Counted from the stretch's first letter, positions 38,541-52,000 are shown. The stretch is 64,000 nucleotides of DNA from Edolisoma coerulescens (GCA_013397115.1 VWZW01002677.1:124001-188000); one strand, 5' to 3'. Numbers and translations are program-made. Notes: a model not told the origin generated them from the sequence alone.

Positions 38541-41260
38541 CTGCTTTCCCCTTTTAATGGAATTCTTTTCTGGAGAAGCTGCGTGCAGCCTCTCCACGCA
38601 GAAGGAATGATGTGAAGGACGTAGATTAGGGGGAGCACATGCACAGATCCTGGATTACTCAGTGTGCTGCTACTTTCCCTCTCCTGAAAGCTTCCTAAAC
38701 TGTCCTTTCACAGGCTTTGAATAAACACTCAAGTGACTTAATCTTTTAGTGTAAAAGCCTGCTCGTATTTTAAGCTTTCTGTTATCAATGTCATTAAATC
38801 AATATCCTCAGTTCTACAGGATCCAAGTCACATATAAGCTGTCACACACAGTTTAACTTAAGAAGTGCAATATTGAGGTACAGTCAGTTCCTTTTTCATA
38901 GATTAGAGAGTACTTTGAAGTAGAGCTGTTGAAGATCAGAGGGAGTTTATTCCTCTGTAGCCAGTTTCTTGTGTTGGGGCCTTTCTATTCTAATGACAGT
39001 TGTGCTGCAGAACTTCAGTGAAGTCTGAGAAGATGAGGATTTTGTGCAATTATCATAAATGGCACTGGAAAGCCTTGTGGAGACTGTGTCATGGGTGATA
39101 AAACATGGGACAGATTCTTTAAGAGAAATAAGAAGGCAAATTAGGATAGACCCTTCTTGTCCATTCTTTAATATATTCATCTATTTTTCATTATTATTAT
39201 TTACTTACTCTTTCTCCATCTGAGTCCACCACAGTTCTGGGCAGGTCAGAGCCTGTGTGGCCTCACCTGGTGCAGTTCATGGTCTAATGAGTGCCATCTG
39301 TGTTTAGAGCTAAAATGGAGAAAAACAGTGATTTGTCCCTTGCCAGAGAAATTTAACTGAGGGTAAAACATACATCTGGGGTTTATTTGTGTAAGAAATA
39401 ACACAACTGCAGTACCGTGACTTCTTCCAACCTGACCCTGAGGTGCCCTTTCCATTCAGTGTATTAAGAATCCAGATTTATCTAGAGAAATCTGGCAAAT
39501 CAGAAATGGCAGGTATTGTTCCATCTTTGCTGTCATTACAGCAGATCTTTCTCTCTCTCCTTTTCTATTTTTTTTTAGCCACTGTTTGTCTGTTATAGAA
39601 GTGAAATAATCTGTAATAAAAGCCAGCTGTAGATGGTTTCAATTGCTTGCTTCAGGAGAGCTGCTGAGATGATGGACATAACATCACCCAGCACAACTGG
39701 CACAGCATGGTACCGGCCCTGAGTGGTGGAACAGGGTGATCTCTGCCAGCAAAGCTCCAAATTAAAAGTGGCACGAGCAGATTTGGATTACATCAGTGAG
39801 ACATTTCCTGAGGGTGAGGGAGGTGAACCTGTCCCATTCTCCCTTCCCAGTGCGGCACACCGTGAGACTGTGGGGCTCAGGGTTTGCTTGGCTCCCCTCG
39901 TGGGAAGGGGCTGCGGGATGTCCCCGGAGGGGAAGGGCCAGTGACACTCCTTGCTCTCCACAGGGCACCTGACCTGCAGCATCAGCTGTTCCTGTGAAAA
40001 AGGCTTGGGGAAAACAGGGTGAGGCAAGGAACCAGAAATTTGGGGCAGGGATGTGCTCAGGCAGATAAGAAAATTCCGTTTCTGTTATCCAGAGGTGTGA
40101 GTTAAGAAGTGGATGTCCTTATCTGCAGCACAGCTGCTGGAGGTGTGTGGGTGCCCCGGGCTGGGCAGAAGGGCTTTGCTATCACGGCAGGAGGGAGCTG
40201 TGCTGCCTCGTGCCTGCCACTCCTCCTTGGGCTTGTGGGAGAGGAGAAGGAAAATTGCATTAGGAACTTCTTGTACTTGGTTGAGTTTCATTCAGCAGGA
40301 GGAGGTGGTGCACTTTTTCCTTCGTTCCCTAAAACAAGGAAAGCCAAACTCGACTATCTTTCGTCCTGACAGCAGAACTGTGTTGCAATAATCCCAGAGC
40401 TGTTAATTCACCAGTGATTCTCTTATGTTGAAGACTCTTGTAATTAAAAGATTGCCATAAGGTAGAGTCCACATAACGTGGACTTTGGGGATTTATGTAT
40501 TAAAAAGAGTTGAACAAACACTGGATATCCTCTAGTTTGCATATTTTTTCTGTAACAAACTATTACTTCACTCCAATATAATTTGAATAATTTTGTCATC
40601 AAGCTCATGTAATGGAGTGGAGAATGAGATCTCAAAGCTTCTTGAATACAGGAGATTGAGTTAGTTGCTAAACCTGTTTATGGAAGATAGAAATTATGTC
40701 ATTATAATGCTGAGGTGTGCTAAAATAAAATCTTAAATTATGGCATTGCTCTTTCAGTTTGAATGTATGTTTTAAAATAATTGCTATTGTGGAAAGAAAA
40801 TGTCTGTGAGTTGGTCATTGTAGTGCACATATTTCAGAGTTATTAATCGTAAAATGCGACATTTTTATTACGCGGTGAGAACAAACGATGAACAAAACCC
40901 AAAGAAGCCAAATATATGCTGAAGAATAATGTCCCAGTCCTGCTAAAATTAACCCCTGTATTTGTGCTTATAGACAATAAGTGATCCTGGTTTGCTATTC
41001 ACTTAAATGGGACACAGATTTCCCACTCAAAAGGGTACGAGTTTAATCCCAGTGTGTAAAATTAAGACTGAATACCAGTCTTTGCATTTTTGGAGCTTGT
41101 GTTAGAGATATGAGGGCTGAACAATTTTGCTGCCAGTTCTGGTGTGTTAATCTAGAATAAGTCTCTTGAAATTATTGTGGCAATGAGAATTTGAAGTAGC
41201 TGAACAGTGGAATTTAGTCCTTTTTAAGCATTCCTTCAGGGTTTATGGTTTTTTTTGCAG

Positions 41261-41334
41261 ACGCCCAGACAATACAGCCAAGCACTAAATAAAAGTAACA
41301 GAGTTCATCTTTACTGTGCATTTCTGGATTATAG
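41261..41334 (+). CDS. ADGRD1: ADGRD1 coding exon: GAIN/GPS junction, first GPS cysteine
   Basis: A short 74-nt exon between the acceptor ttttttgcag and the donor gtatgt. It reads TPRQYSQALNKSNRV then HLYCAFLDY and ends with two bases, ag. Those two bases join the first base, c, of the next exon to make serine. Human ADGRD1, as I recall it, has TRKQHSEATNSSNRV then FVYCAFLDFS at this point, so residues and length agree. The C in YCAFLD is the first conserved cysteine of the GPS motif. NKS is a possible N-glycosylation site. The exon is too small for a length-filtered open reading frame search and lies 40 kb from the previous exon, so automatic gene models could miss it. Skipping it would shift the frame (74 is not a multiple of three). 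Confidence 0.95.
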
Positions 41335-42891
41335 GTATGTTGCATAATTTCACTTTCTTTAACTCGGTTTAATTAAATTACCCTTACTTTGTGATGCTTT
41401 GTGTTACCTTTATCATTCCTGCTTCCTTTCACTCATGGAAATCGTTAAAGAAATGGAACCACTGGCTTATAAAAAACACAATCTGATTGTTCCTTCTTAC
41501 CATAAATAGGAGACTTGTTATTCACAGAGCCTGGCTTAGGTAGGTAATTGGGAACGGGAAACATTTTGTAATCAAAGTTGCAGACTGATGCAAATCGTGC
41601 TTATCTTGTTTCATGAGTGTGTCCACTTGGGCAGATGCTCGGCTATTTCAAGGTGGCAAAGCTCCAGCAGAGCCATTGTTTTCTCTGGATCTGTGCCTGT
41701 GTCACAGCATCGTGTGAGAGCAGAATTTCAGAGCTGTGAATTTTGGCCAATGCATGGAATGGATAAATATAATATCCCTGAATGCAAATTAGAATTAAAG
41801 GGAGATAAGTATCACCTCAAATTTCACTCAGAAAATAAGAGCTATGGAAAAGCACAGCTCTGAATACATTTAATTTTTTTTTTCTTTTGAAACATGTTGC
41901 TCTTACTGAATTAATTGAGAAAGAATACAAATAGTGACTTTTTAATTTCATGGGGATTAACAGTTTTTGAGCCATAACAGTGTAAGCCTAATTGATGTGG
42001 CAACGGCCGGGGATGCTGTGATCCCTCCTGTACATCATGCACTTGGGAAGGTCACAGTAATTGTTCTATTGAAGTTTTGTTTCAAGTGTGTTGAACTGTC
42101 CCAGCTGTTGGCAGTCACTCGTTGTTATGGTTACTCACAAATTACGATAAATTAGAAGCAGATTTTAGTGAAGCAAATTAATATGTCGCAGCATTGTTCC
42201 TGTACTGCTGCCCGCTGGGGCTTGGGCCCTGGAGGCTTTGCAAGGATACAAACTTAAATATGAAATCTGTCCTTCCAAATCAGCTTCATTTGTGTCAAGA
42301 TGGTTTTATTCCCTGGTGCATGGTTGTTAATTTGGTTTCTGACCTACAGCAGCCTCTCTTTGACAGCTCGAGGAGGTCCCGAAGGGCAGAAGTATGAGGT
42401 AATACCTATCCTTAAAACAAGCACTGAGAAGAGCACAGATCACTCAGTCTATCTGCAGGGCTCAGACAAACATCCGAAGCAATAAATAGTTACCATCAGA
42501 CAGTGGGGTGGGTGAGCTGTGGTGCCTGAGCCCAGGGATCCCCACAGACAAGAGCCTGAGGCTCCTGTCCCCACTCCACTCCAGAGCTGGGAGAGCACCG
42601 GGAATTCTGGCTTGCCCTGGCTCTGAGAAAAAGCAAACTCATGAGGGCCACTGCTCAAAAAGTGCACAAAAAAAGCAACTGCAGAGAGGTCTGATCTGTG
42701 CCTTGTCCTGGTGAACGTTTTCCTTAACTATTTTCATGATGGAATTGAGAGGACACTAGCAATGCTTGTGGGGTCTCCAGCCTGAGATGGCTTTCAGACC
42801 TTTTTGTCTCCTTTGTGGTACAATGCATGTCCAGTTAACCTACAGAAGATGCATTTGACAGAGACTGTGCTCTGTTTTTTGTGCTTTACAG
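41335..42891 (+). other. ADGRD1: ADGRD1 intron (1,557 bp)
   Basis: A phase-2 intron between gtatgt and gctttacag. It is largely AT-rich and single-copy in appearance. I see no repeat, RNA gene or regulatory motif that I can defend. Confidence 0.9.
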
Positions 42892-43015
42892 CAATGGAAC
42901 TGGTGTTTGGTCCAACGAAGGTTGTGTGCGTGAGAGCGGGGACCTCAACCACTCCGTGTGTCTCTGCAACCACCTCACCAACTTTGCCATTCTGATGCAA
43001 GTGGTGCCTCTGAAG
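42892..43015 (+). CDS. ADGRD1: ADGRD1 coding exon: GPS autoproteolysis motif and tethered agonist
   Basis: A 124-nt exon reading NGTGVWSNEGCVRESGDLN, then HSVCLCNHLTNFAILM, then QVVPLK. It completes the GPS motif: the W and the C-x-C pattern are present and, with the previous exon, all four conserved cysteines are seen. The catalytic triplet is H-L-T, so self-cleavage should occur between L and T (between bases 42976 and 42977). The new N-terminus TNFAILMQVVPLK is the tethered agonist that activates the seven-helix region, and it matches human, as I recall it, up to the last residue. NGT and NHS are possible N-glycosylation sites. The exon ends on a whole codon before the donor gtgaga. Frame continuity and family motifs make this the firmest call in the window. 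Confidence 0.98.
42971..42979 (+). other. ADGRD1: GPS cleavage triplet His-Leu-Thr
   Basis: Codons cac, ctc and acc encode H-L-T. In adhesion GPCRs the histidine activates the threonine hydroxyl, which attacks the preceding peptide bond. In human GPR133 the equivalent histidine and threonine are required for cleavage. Both are intact here, so a cleavage-competent receptor is predicted. Confidence 0.95.
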
Positions 43016-46000
43016 GTGAGATTAGGCAAAGCAGTAAATCTGTCTGTTAGAAATGAAGCATAAACGCATCAGTTGCATCCTCACATCACGTAAGTGACTG
43101 AAACTGGGCTCATTTATACCCAACTTGGATTCATTTCTTGCTTTCTGGGATGATGTTTTAATACTTCTTGACTATATTTATTTTTTAAAACTCTTGGGAA
43201 CTGAAATGAAACATGTCTGTGTTAGGTCAGACTTTGCTTTGCCTTATTCTCACAGTTTTGGCATGGTTTGTTAAAGTTGTAGGCAGGCAAAGCACTAGAG
43301 GATATTGTACAGTGACCTTGACTTTAAAGATTCATTTTCAAGCAGGAGGCAGCTGAGATGTGGCTGTTGAGGGTTTTGGTAACCAGACTTGTGGAACATG
43401 AGCAGCTGGGTTTGAGCTCCATGTGAAGCAAGCTCTGCTGCCAGCTGGCCCCTGCCCTCACCTCTGCCAGCTTTCCAAGTGTCTCCCTGCCACTGTTTCT
43501 TCCCCTCATTGCCAAGCAGGGGCTTGTGTAGAAGGAGCATGAGAAAGAGAATTTGGAGCTGAGAGTGAACACCTTATGTTTGGTTTTCTCTCTGCTCAGC
43601 GCCTTTGTCCAAAGAGCTGGCCAGAAAACATCTTTTCGAGTGGAATGTGACTCTTCCCCTGTTTGCCAGGACCTTTGCTTGTTACTCATGCCTGACACGG
43701 GGTTCAGATGGGATTTGATGGCAATCGTGCTGCTCTTCACAGCAGCAACGTTCTCTCTGTGGTGCAGAGCAGTGTCTGCCCCTGGCAGGTGAAGGGCTGC
43801 TCCTGCTGAAGGATTCCCTCTCCAAAACCCAGCAGCAGGAGAGGTCAGCCCCATCCAGGGTCTTGTCCATCAGTCAGACAGCACTGCCATGAGCATGAAG
43901 AACGTTTCTGCCCCTTTATCCAGATGTGCTGCTGTCAGGGAGGAGCCAGTGGAGATGGAGGTGAGGCCCTGCTCCAAACAACCCTCAGTCAATAAATAAT
44001 GAATGTGTAATATAAATAATTACAGACCACGCATTTAAAGAAACGTGTACAAATTGTCTGTCAAATTTACACTCTCTGGCACATTCCCAGGTTCCTACAG
44101 ACATTATCCCTGTAACATAAATTACCAGACTGAGGGAGAGCTTCGGTAGGATTCCCACTGCCACCTTTGTCACTGTGTGCAGCTAACAAGCGTGGTGTGG
44201 GGCGGCTGGGAGGGCTCTGCTGGCACAGGACCATACACTGCCGTGTCTCTGGCTCTGGTTAATTGCCTTGAATGATGGGTTTGCTCTCCTGTCAGGCTGC
44301 AGCTTCGAGCTGCAGGGGCTGCTGAGGGCAGCTGGCTCCTGCAGGTACAGAGGGCAGCTTGCAGTGTCAGGGAACTCCAGCCTGGCTGTGCCTTCTCCAG
44401 GACAGGTCTCTGTGAGGAGTTACTGATTCAGGAACATTCGAGCAGAGCTGCTCCCCTGGTAGCCCTGGGTAGAGGGGGTGCTGCTGTGGAAGTCGGGGTC
44501 ACACCTTAGAACAAGATGTTCTGTTATCCAGAGAACTTAATTCCTACCCCAGCCCTTTGTATCAGCCTGACCACTTGAAGGTGGGGGTCGGCTCCTCAGG
44601 TCATCCCGTTTTTATCTACCCATTATTATCTTTATTACTTGTAAAGCACCTGATGACCTCAGCTGGTTTCCAAGTGTAATTTTTCTAGGAAGTCTTCATG
44701 CTGGTAATAAAATGCAGCTTTGCCTGAAGACCTCCCATCTTGTGAGACAGAAGTATCTTGGGAGAAATGTGCTATTATTAACCCTGTTCTAAAGAGCAGC
44801 ATTCAGGGAATTATCCAGGATTAAACAGGACAGCCACCAATTAAATGCCACTGAAAGATTGGTTGATTCTCCACTGGGGAATAGTTCTGAAAGGCCTGGC
44901 TTTCAACTGAACAGATTTAGGATTGTGATGATTAATGGGATGCTGCAATAAGTTTCAGTATTATGCAATATTAGTAATTAGAGATCAAAGGTATTTCATA
45001 TAGAATTCTTTGGAATCAAGTTTTCCTTGAGAGGTCTGAAATGCATAACTGGGAAAGGCTGGATGTGAATGGACCTTCCAGTTCCTCACAGTCCTTTAAT
45101 GGTTCTATTCTCAGTATTTTCGCTCTCCTGTAATTTTTGGTCTGATGCATTACATCCGCCAGACTTGGTGCAGAATGTTTTTGCATAGGAAAATCTCATC
45201 CCAAATCTCTGCCCAATTCCTACCCTTTAAATTGACCATTTAGGATTATCTTGTGGTACTAATTTTTTTAACTAGAGAAAAGAATTGTTATCTTCAGTGT
45301 GTAATTGGCATGAAGATAAGAGTCAGGCAAAGACTTCTGGCTTTTGAGCTGTGCAGGCAGGCTGTGCTCAGTCACAAATTCCTGAAACATTTGCTAAGCT
45401 GAACCACCGTGACAATTGGAAACTCCTCTCAGGTGTCCTTGGAACCCTCCTAAGTAAATGCTAAAGTGCTGTGGATTTTAAGCACATACTTGTCTCATAA
45501 GAGCCAAGGTTCAAAGGGCCCACTTAAATCACCCTTGGAACACCAGACTGCCAATGCTCTAAGAAATTGTTGCAATGATGTTATATCCCATCTTGAACTT
45601 TTGTATATTTTAATCTTCTTTTCATAAATGAAGTGCACAGATGATGTGAGACAAGTCAGAGAGGGTGGGAGTGTGCAACTGCCCGCGTTTGAACAGTTCT
45701 GTTTACACACCTATAATACATCTGTGCCCAAATAAATTGAAATGGATTGGGTTTTTTTGTGTGAACACTGTTTTTGACAGAATGTTTATTTTTCTTTAGA
45801 TTCTGGAAAAAAAAATCAAGTTCTTGTGCAAATGGCTCTGCTTTTCATAAAAAATGGAAACAAGTTACTGGAAATGAACTGCCTGAAAACTGTAGGGATT
45901 TTCATCAAATGCCGCATTTCGGTACAGAAAAACAAGGGAATTAATTTTTCATGGGAATTCTCTGGGTGTTTTACACTTCCCTTCTCCTGTGGGAAGTATA

Positions 46001-49000
46001 ATTTCCCTTTCTCCCCATGGTACTGGTAAATGCAGCTCTCAGGGGAGCAGCAGGAGGCAGAGGCTCTCTCCAAGGGCGCCCAACCAGCCTTTCCTGCAGC
46101 AGTCAGAGCAGCAGTAAAACCAGGCGTGCACAGTTCTGTCCCCCCGGCAGAAAGGGAGGGACAGGGGACCCTGGCAGGAGGGGCACAAGCAGCACCCCTG
46201 TGGCACACAGGGGCACGGGGATGGCTCGGCCTCCTGGAGAGCAGGAACCCAGCACGGAGAAAGCTGCGGTTCCAAAGTGCTTCAAGGAAAACTCCGATGC
46301 TGTTATTTCATTTTGGGCAGCTTTGCTTCCCCCCATCAGTCAGTGGGGCCCTCTGCTCCTGCCAAGAAACACGCCAGCCATCTGGCAGATTTTATTTTTA
46401 TGGCGATCCAACAACTCCAAAGCGTGCCAGGCTATTTGTACCATCTGCCACGTAAATGTCATTTCAGCAAGAGGATGGTGGACACCTGGGGACCCAGGGT
46501 TCAAAGGTCCTTTTAAAGAGGAATCATTTTCTCCCACATTAAAATAGAGCTTGAAAGTTGGGTCCCACTCCTCCCAAGAGACCAATGCAGGACACAACTG
46601 AAATATTTATGACTCCTAGACCTTTCTCCTAAATTGTTTCTTTTTCCTGTTTTTCCTCTTGCTGTCTTCTCCAACTGTGAGAGGATAAAAATTACTCCTA
46701 AAAAGTCCACATGTGGATGGACATTTCCAGCTAAGCAACAGTGTTATACAATCTGTGGTAGGAATTGTTTGGGGTTTTGAACACGTTTTCTGCATTTCTA
46801 AAGCTAGAAATGACTGGTTTTTATCCCATTTGTAGCTCCTGTTCACAATTCAGAAGAGACCGTCAATCAATACAGTTCAAGCCACTCACCAATGGGCTTG
46901 AAGCAGACAAGTGTTTATACAGGGAAAATATTTAGAACTGTCTGATCTTGATGATGGAACTGTGGAAACAACCCATAGCATTTTTAGGAAGCCCAGGATT
47001 TTGGAAAGGTTTCAGTATTTTTCTGTGAGCTTCTATTTTCAAAAAGAAAGTCATCCCAGATTTCTTCTTTGGGGCAATATATGTGTTTTTATTTTATTTT
47101 TCACCATTATAGTTGAGTTTGACAGCAAGTTTTGATAATGTATGGCTGGCTGAGAAAAAAGTGCATCAATTTGTGTTTATAAAGGCTGTTTTGAAAAAGT
47201 CGTAATATTGCAAAGTGCTTTAAAAATATGGGGGATAGGTGTGTAATTTATCAGTTTGGAACATTGTTTCCTAAATCTAATATTGCAGTTATTAATCAAA
47301 CGCTGCACTTTGGGTGCAATAAAATAGCAGTCTGAAATCATAAGATTTTTCCTTAAAATTTTCAGCCAGCGACACACTCTGATAGGACAATGAAATGGAA
47401 ATGATGTGGCACTCTCCGATTTCTGCTGTTTTATAATTTTAATATAATTACTTTTCTCAGCATGCTTTTCATTGCTGGGAACGTAAAAAGAGTAATGCCT
47501 TGGCCCAGTAATTTTTCTTCTGAGCTGCATATTTAAAAATTGGGTGGGCATTGCGATTTTTTGGGTCCTTGTTTATTACCACTGACAGCCTGTTTAACTG
47601 AAGAGATCCCTGCAGAGGGCTCAGACAGCCCTCAGCCATCGGATGAGCAAAGATAAATCAGCCTGTGTGTTTATTCCAGCACTGCTCTGTGAACTTTCTT
47701 TGCTCTTTCTCAGTCTCCACTTCCCCCTCCGTTTTGCCTCAGTGATTATTGTCCCTGTGGAGGAGCACACCTCCCCAACGTGCTCACAGTGGGATTGTGC
47801 CTCGTGTTTCTTCTGTCCTTACTGCACCCGTGCTCATCTTTCCTGAAAATCCAGCACCAGTCTTGGTTTTTAACTCAGAGCCGTTGTTCATTCTTTTGCT
47901 ATTCCCCTCCTGTGCCAGTGCAGCTCTGTTGATTTTGATGGGAGGAAATAGGAGACTTTCTGGTTGTCCTTCATCCCGCAGAATTACATGGAAAAAGTTG
48001 GACTAGTGCTGCAGGATACTAAAACCCTCAAATTCCTTAGAGAATTGTTTGGCAGTTACTGAATTTCACTCAGCAGAGGAGAACAAAAAAAATGACTTTT
48101 TATTTTGGAAAAGCACAAATATTTAAGAGTGCTATAATTGTCAAAAGAACTCCTTTGTCTGAGGAGGATGATAGAGCAGTCTATTTTAATCAGAACACTT
48201 TACAAAATAGCAGAGTTCCTTTCCGTGGTGGAAATGAAAGCACTGAACCTCTTGGCAGCCAGTTCTTCTTGCTGAATAAAGGATTTCCCCATGCAGTACA
48301 GAAATGTAATAAATAGGGCACCTTTATCCATCTCTTTTCTCTTTAAATTTAGTCGTTCTGTACTTTGAGTTGGTCTGACTCCTGCAGTGGCCTCTCTGTG
48401 CTCTCTCTCCCCAAAGGGTGCAGGGGAGGCTCAGGGGTGCCCAGGGCTGTGGCACAAACCTCCCTTAGTCCCAGCCCTGAACCCAAATGGGCCTTTTGGA
48501 GTCAAAGCCTGGGGAAACAGAGCTAGACACGCTAATTTTTATTGAATTCCCCTGGGAGCTGGGTATTTAATTATCCTCAACTGCTCTGAAAAATCTCAGA
48601 GTCAGGGTCTGGCAAGAGACCTGCATTTCTCTGTCTCTCAGAGCCTGCCGGACTCCTGGTGGGTTTGATCCTTCTTGGAGTTCTCTCCGATGGGCTTAAT
48701 TTTGGCTGTTAATTGGGGAACAGGATGAGGCTGCTGGAACAGAAGGCAGAGAACAGATGTGCCAGTCTGAGGTGTGTGGCCAAAAGCAGCTCCTTGGGTT
48801 TCACAGGGATAATCTGCTGTAAACACAGCATTTAACGTTTCCTGAGACACTGCAAGTCGTAGACTTGAAATGAAGGCAGAAAAAAACCACTGCTCCATGT
48901 TGCACTAACAGATTTAAGGAGAACTTGAAAATATCGGCTTTTCTGGTCCCCAAACTTCGCTATAATCTGATCCCACTTCACAACTGGGGTCCTTCCTCCC

Positions 49001-52000
49001 TGCCATGCTTCCTTCAAGCTTCATTTGAACTGAGAACTTGCTGTGCAAGATTTGTAATGAGCAGAATCCCCACTGCTTGATGCCATGTGGCCCAGAACTA
49101 CTTTAAAAAATGATGTGGGCATTTAAAAATAGTAATTAATGTCTTGGCAGAGATATTTGGAAAATTCTGTATTTTTCATGTCACAGTGAAAAGTTTTAAA
49201 TAAGCAACACCAGGCTGGGCTGGCTGGAGGAAAATGTGCCTTTAATCCTGAAAAGCCCCTTCTGCAGCACTTTATTGCAGATTGCTAGGAGCTGTGGAGC
49301 TGATAGAGAATGGGAATTCAAAAACAATTCTGCTGGAAATGGCTGATAAAGGTGATTGCATTGTGAAGCATGACTCTCAGAGGCCCTTTTTCCTTTAAAT
49401 TCACAGTATCTGATGCCTTGTGGCTTGAGAAAAGGAGTTTGTGCATCAAATTAGACTTTTCTGTGAGTGGTGATGTACAGTGCCACTAAGCATGGCCCCA
49501 CCAAAATCGTTCCTGTGCTCTCAGGGAGCAGATTGAGCCTCCTGAACTCATCACAGATGTTAAGTCTAAAAAAAAAAATGTTATGTACCTAACAAAGTGC
49601 TTGGCAAGCTGAAGGAAAACAGAGATTTGTATTGTTGTTATTTGTTAATATACAAATAAAGGCCTCTCTGGACTGAAATTGAATTTCAGCAGCCTTTCTG
49701 GAGGCAATTAAAACCATTAGCTTCATCAGCCAAGGCCAGCGTTTTAATGTCTCTGAGACACTCAGGCTGCCAAAGTTAATTATTCATCCTTTCCTTAATT
49801 GGATTCAGATCACATTTTAAAGGTGCTGCTTCAACAGATTTGGCTGAGCCCTAATTGTTCACCCCTACCTTCCTGGCCCTCCCTGGCCCTCCCTGCCCCA
49901 GGAGATGTCCCCAGGAGGGTGCTCGGGCTTTGCAGAGGGTTTGAGGTAGATTCCAGCGCTGGCAGCCCAGGGCAGCTCTGTCAGGTCAATGAGCAGGGGG
50001 AAAAACCATCCAGCAGTTCACGGTGGCAGTGTTCCTGTGAGGTGGAAAGCTGACCAAAAGGGACACTAAAATCTGTCTCACTCTTATGTTTGGACTTAGA
50101 GCAAAATGCAATTGTCTTGGCATTTCCAGCAGGGAACAAATAACTTTGGTTTCATAAAATGAATCCTCTGTATAAGCACATGAGAAATATCACGTTCCAG
50201 GTTCTACCAGTGGGTAAGACTGAAATACAAATGAGAGGTGGGATGTCGTCCTCAGCTTGCAGGACTCATTTTTGAAGGCTGTAAAACCTTCCTTGGTTCA
50301 AGAACTTGCCTTTTTCTGGAAGATGAGTTGTTTTTCAGAAAGGAGGTTTCTAAAGCAGTTTAGACAGTGAAATTACTGCTTTTGGTGTCTAAATGGTGAA
50401 GTTGTAATTTGGTACAGGACAAACCCTTTCAGGGTCGGCTACGACAAACCTTGGTTTGAGTGTTTGAGCTCAGCCCTTTGATGGGACCTCTAGAGGCAGA
50501 AACAGAGCGATGCTTTGCGGCACGTGAAGAAGAAAATTTTAGATTAGAACTTCCCCAAAAAAGTCCCTTCCTTTGGGGAAAGGCAAAAGTGCACCTTTGC
50601 CAAGCAGAAGAGGTGCAATCAATGGCCTGGGAGGTGAATAATTTCAGAAAGGGACAGGAGGGCAGATGTCCCACGGGAGAGGGGAGCACCGAGCCCTGTG
50701 GGGCCCAGGCAGGGGCTCTGAGCTGACCAGTGGCCGCTGTGCTCCTGCATGTGGTCACTCATCAAATTCCCATGAATGAGGAGGTTTTCTCCTCTAGATA
50801 CAAACAATTTTTCTTGTGGAGCCTATTGAACAAGTCCTTCAGCCCCAACTGACCTTTCCCAGCTACTCCAGAGATGAAAAGTGCCATCGCACTACAATAA
50901 TATATTTTCATCTTCCGTGCAGCTATTTTTAAACAGAGGAGTTAGATATCACTCTTTCTTTTTTTATTTGCTGTGAGCAGCATTATAAATGAAAAATGTA
51001 TATTTGGAGTCTGAACTGGTCTCTTTCCAGGGTTGTTTCTCAGGCCATCCACTTGCCTGTGAGCTTCCAAAATAAAAGTGTTGAGCACTGGAGTAACTTT
51101 TTCATGAGGGAGAACCAGGGCAGGACAAGGGGCTGTAGGGCCACAGAGGGGTGGGACCACTGAAAGCACCAGTTCTCTGTCCAGGCTGTTAGCAGCACTC
51201 AAGGTAAAGGGTGTTACAGCCTAAGATAAGAGGGTGGGGGTTTCATACGAGGCAGGAATTTTGGATTTTACTTTGTCAGAGCTGAAACTAAAAACCATCT
51301 GTCTCTCCGTGCTGGTGATTGCTCACGCCCAGGCTCCATGAGCTCGTTTCCTGGCTTTTCAGCTCGCTGCAGAGCAAAAGAATGACCATGTAAACCCAAG
51401 GAAGCAAAACATTTCAGAAGAAAAGAATAATTTAATGTAGATTGGGACAAGTGTGAGAATCAGGCTCATGGGACTACTTCACAGATTGCTCAATGTTTTA
51501 TTTGGTACTTTTTAATGCTGTTTTCTTTAATAATAACATTACAGCTTGATTAGAGTTTTTGTGCTGACTACAAGAACATCCCAAATTACTGTTTTATATT
51601 CCACATCATGCAGGAAGTCTGTAAACTTTCAAAAAGACAAGCTGAGGTAAGGTGAAATCAGCCCTTATCAGAGCATTGGAATTTACTGAAATTGTTTCTT
51701 AATTAATGAGGCCCAATGCTTTGACAACCCAGGTACTTCCAACAAATTGCTCCTCGTTATCCCTCAAAACGAGAACACACCACACCCAGCTGTGCTGTGA
51801 CAGTGAGAGGTTTGCAGAGGTCTGATGTCTTAAGCACATCAGGTTCTTTCCTCTCCTTCACCACAGCCCTGAAATGGGGCTGCACACCCTGGAAATCGTC
51901 CCGAGCCTTCTCCTCGTGCTGTGCTCTTCCCCCCAGCTGGTTCCACCCTCTCCTGCACCCTCCAGCCCAGCTGCTCCCTCTGAGAATGGCTGCAGGAGGC

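Larger units (their letters stand above)
894..41260 (+). other. ADGRD1: ADGRD1 giant intron (40,367 bp)
   Basis: A phase-0 intron bounded by gtaagt and ttttttgcag. It interrupts the GAIN domain shortly before the GPS motif. The flanking protein pieces join without a gap relative to human, so no coding exon needs to be hidden inside. Contents I can name are minisatellites (7.1, 9.8, 10.2, 26.5, 29.2, 32.8-33.3 kb), CpG-rich blocks (9.6-10.1, 19.6-19.8, 30.65-30.83 kb), two CR1-like tails (22.3 and 38.4 kb), several homopolymers, and a one-base gap with a 301-bp duplication (32.9-33.6 kb). The rest, including long AT-rich stretches at 10.3-11, 22.8-23.7, 24.2-24.8 and 40.4-41.2 kb, shows no gene or repeat that I recognise. 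Confidence 0.9.

Noticed and set aside
43324..43854. 176-codon - strand open frame just after the GPS exon
   Set aside because: No recognisable product; it lies in intron sequence with overlapping open frames on the other strand.
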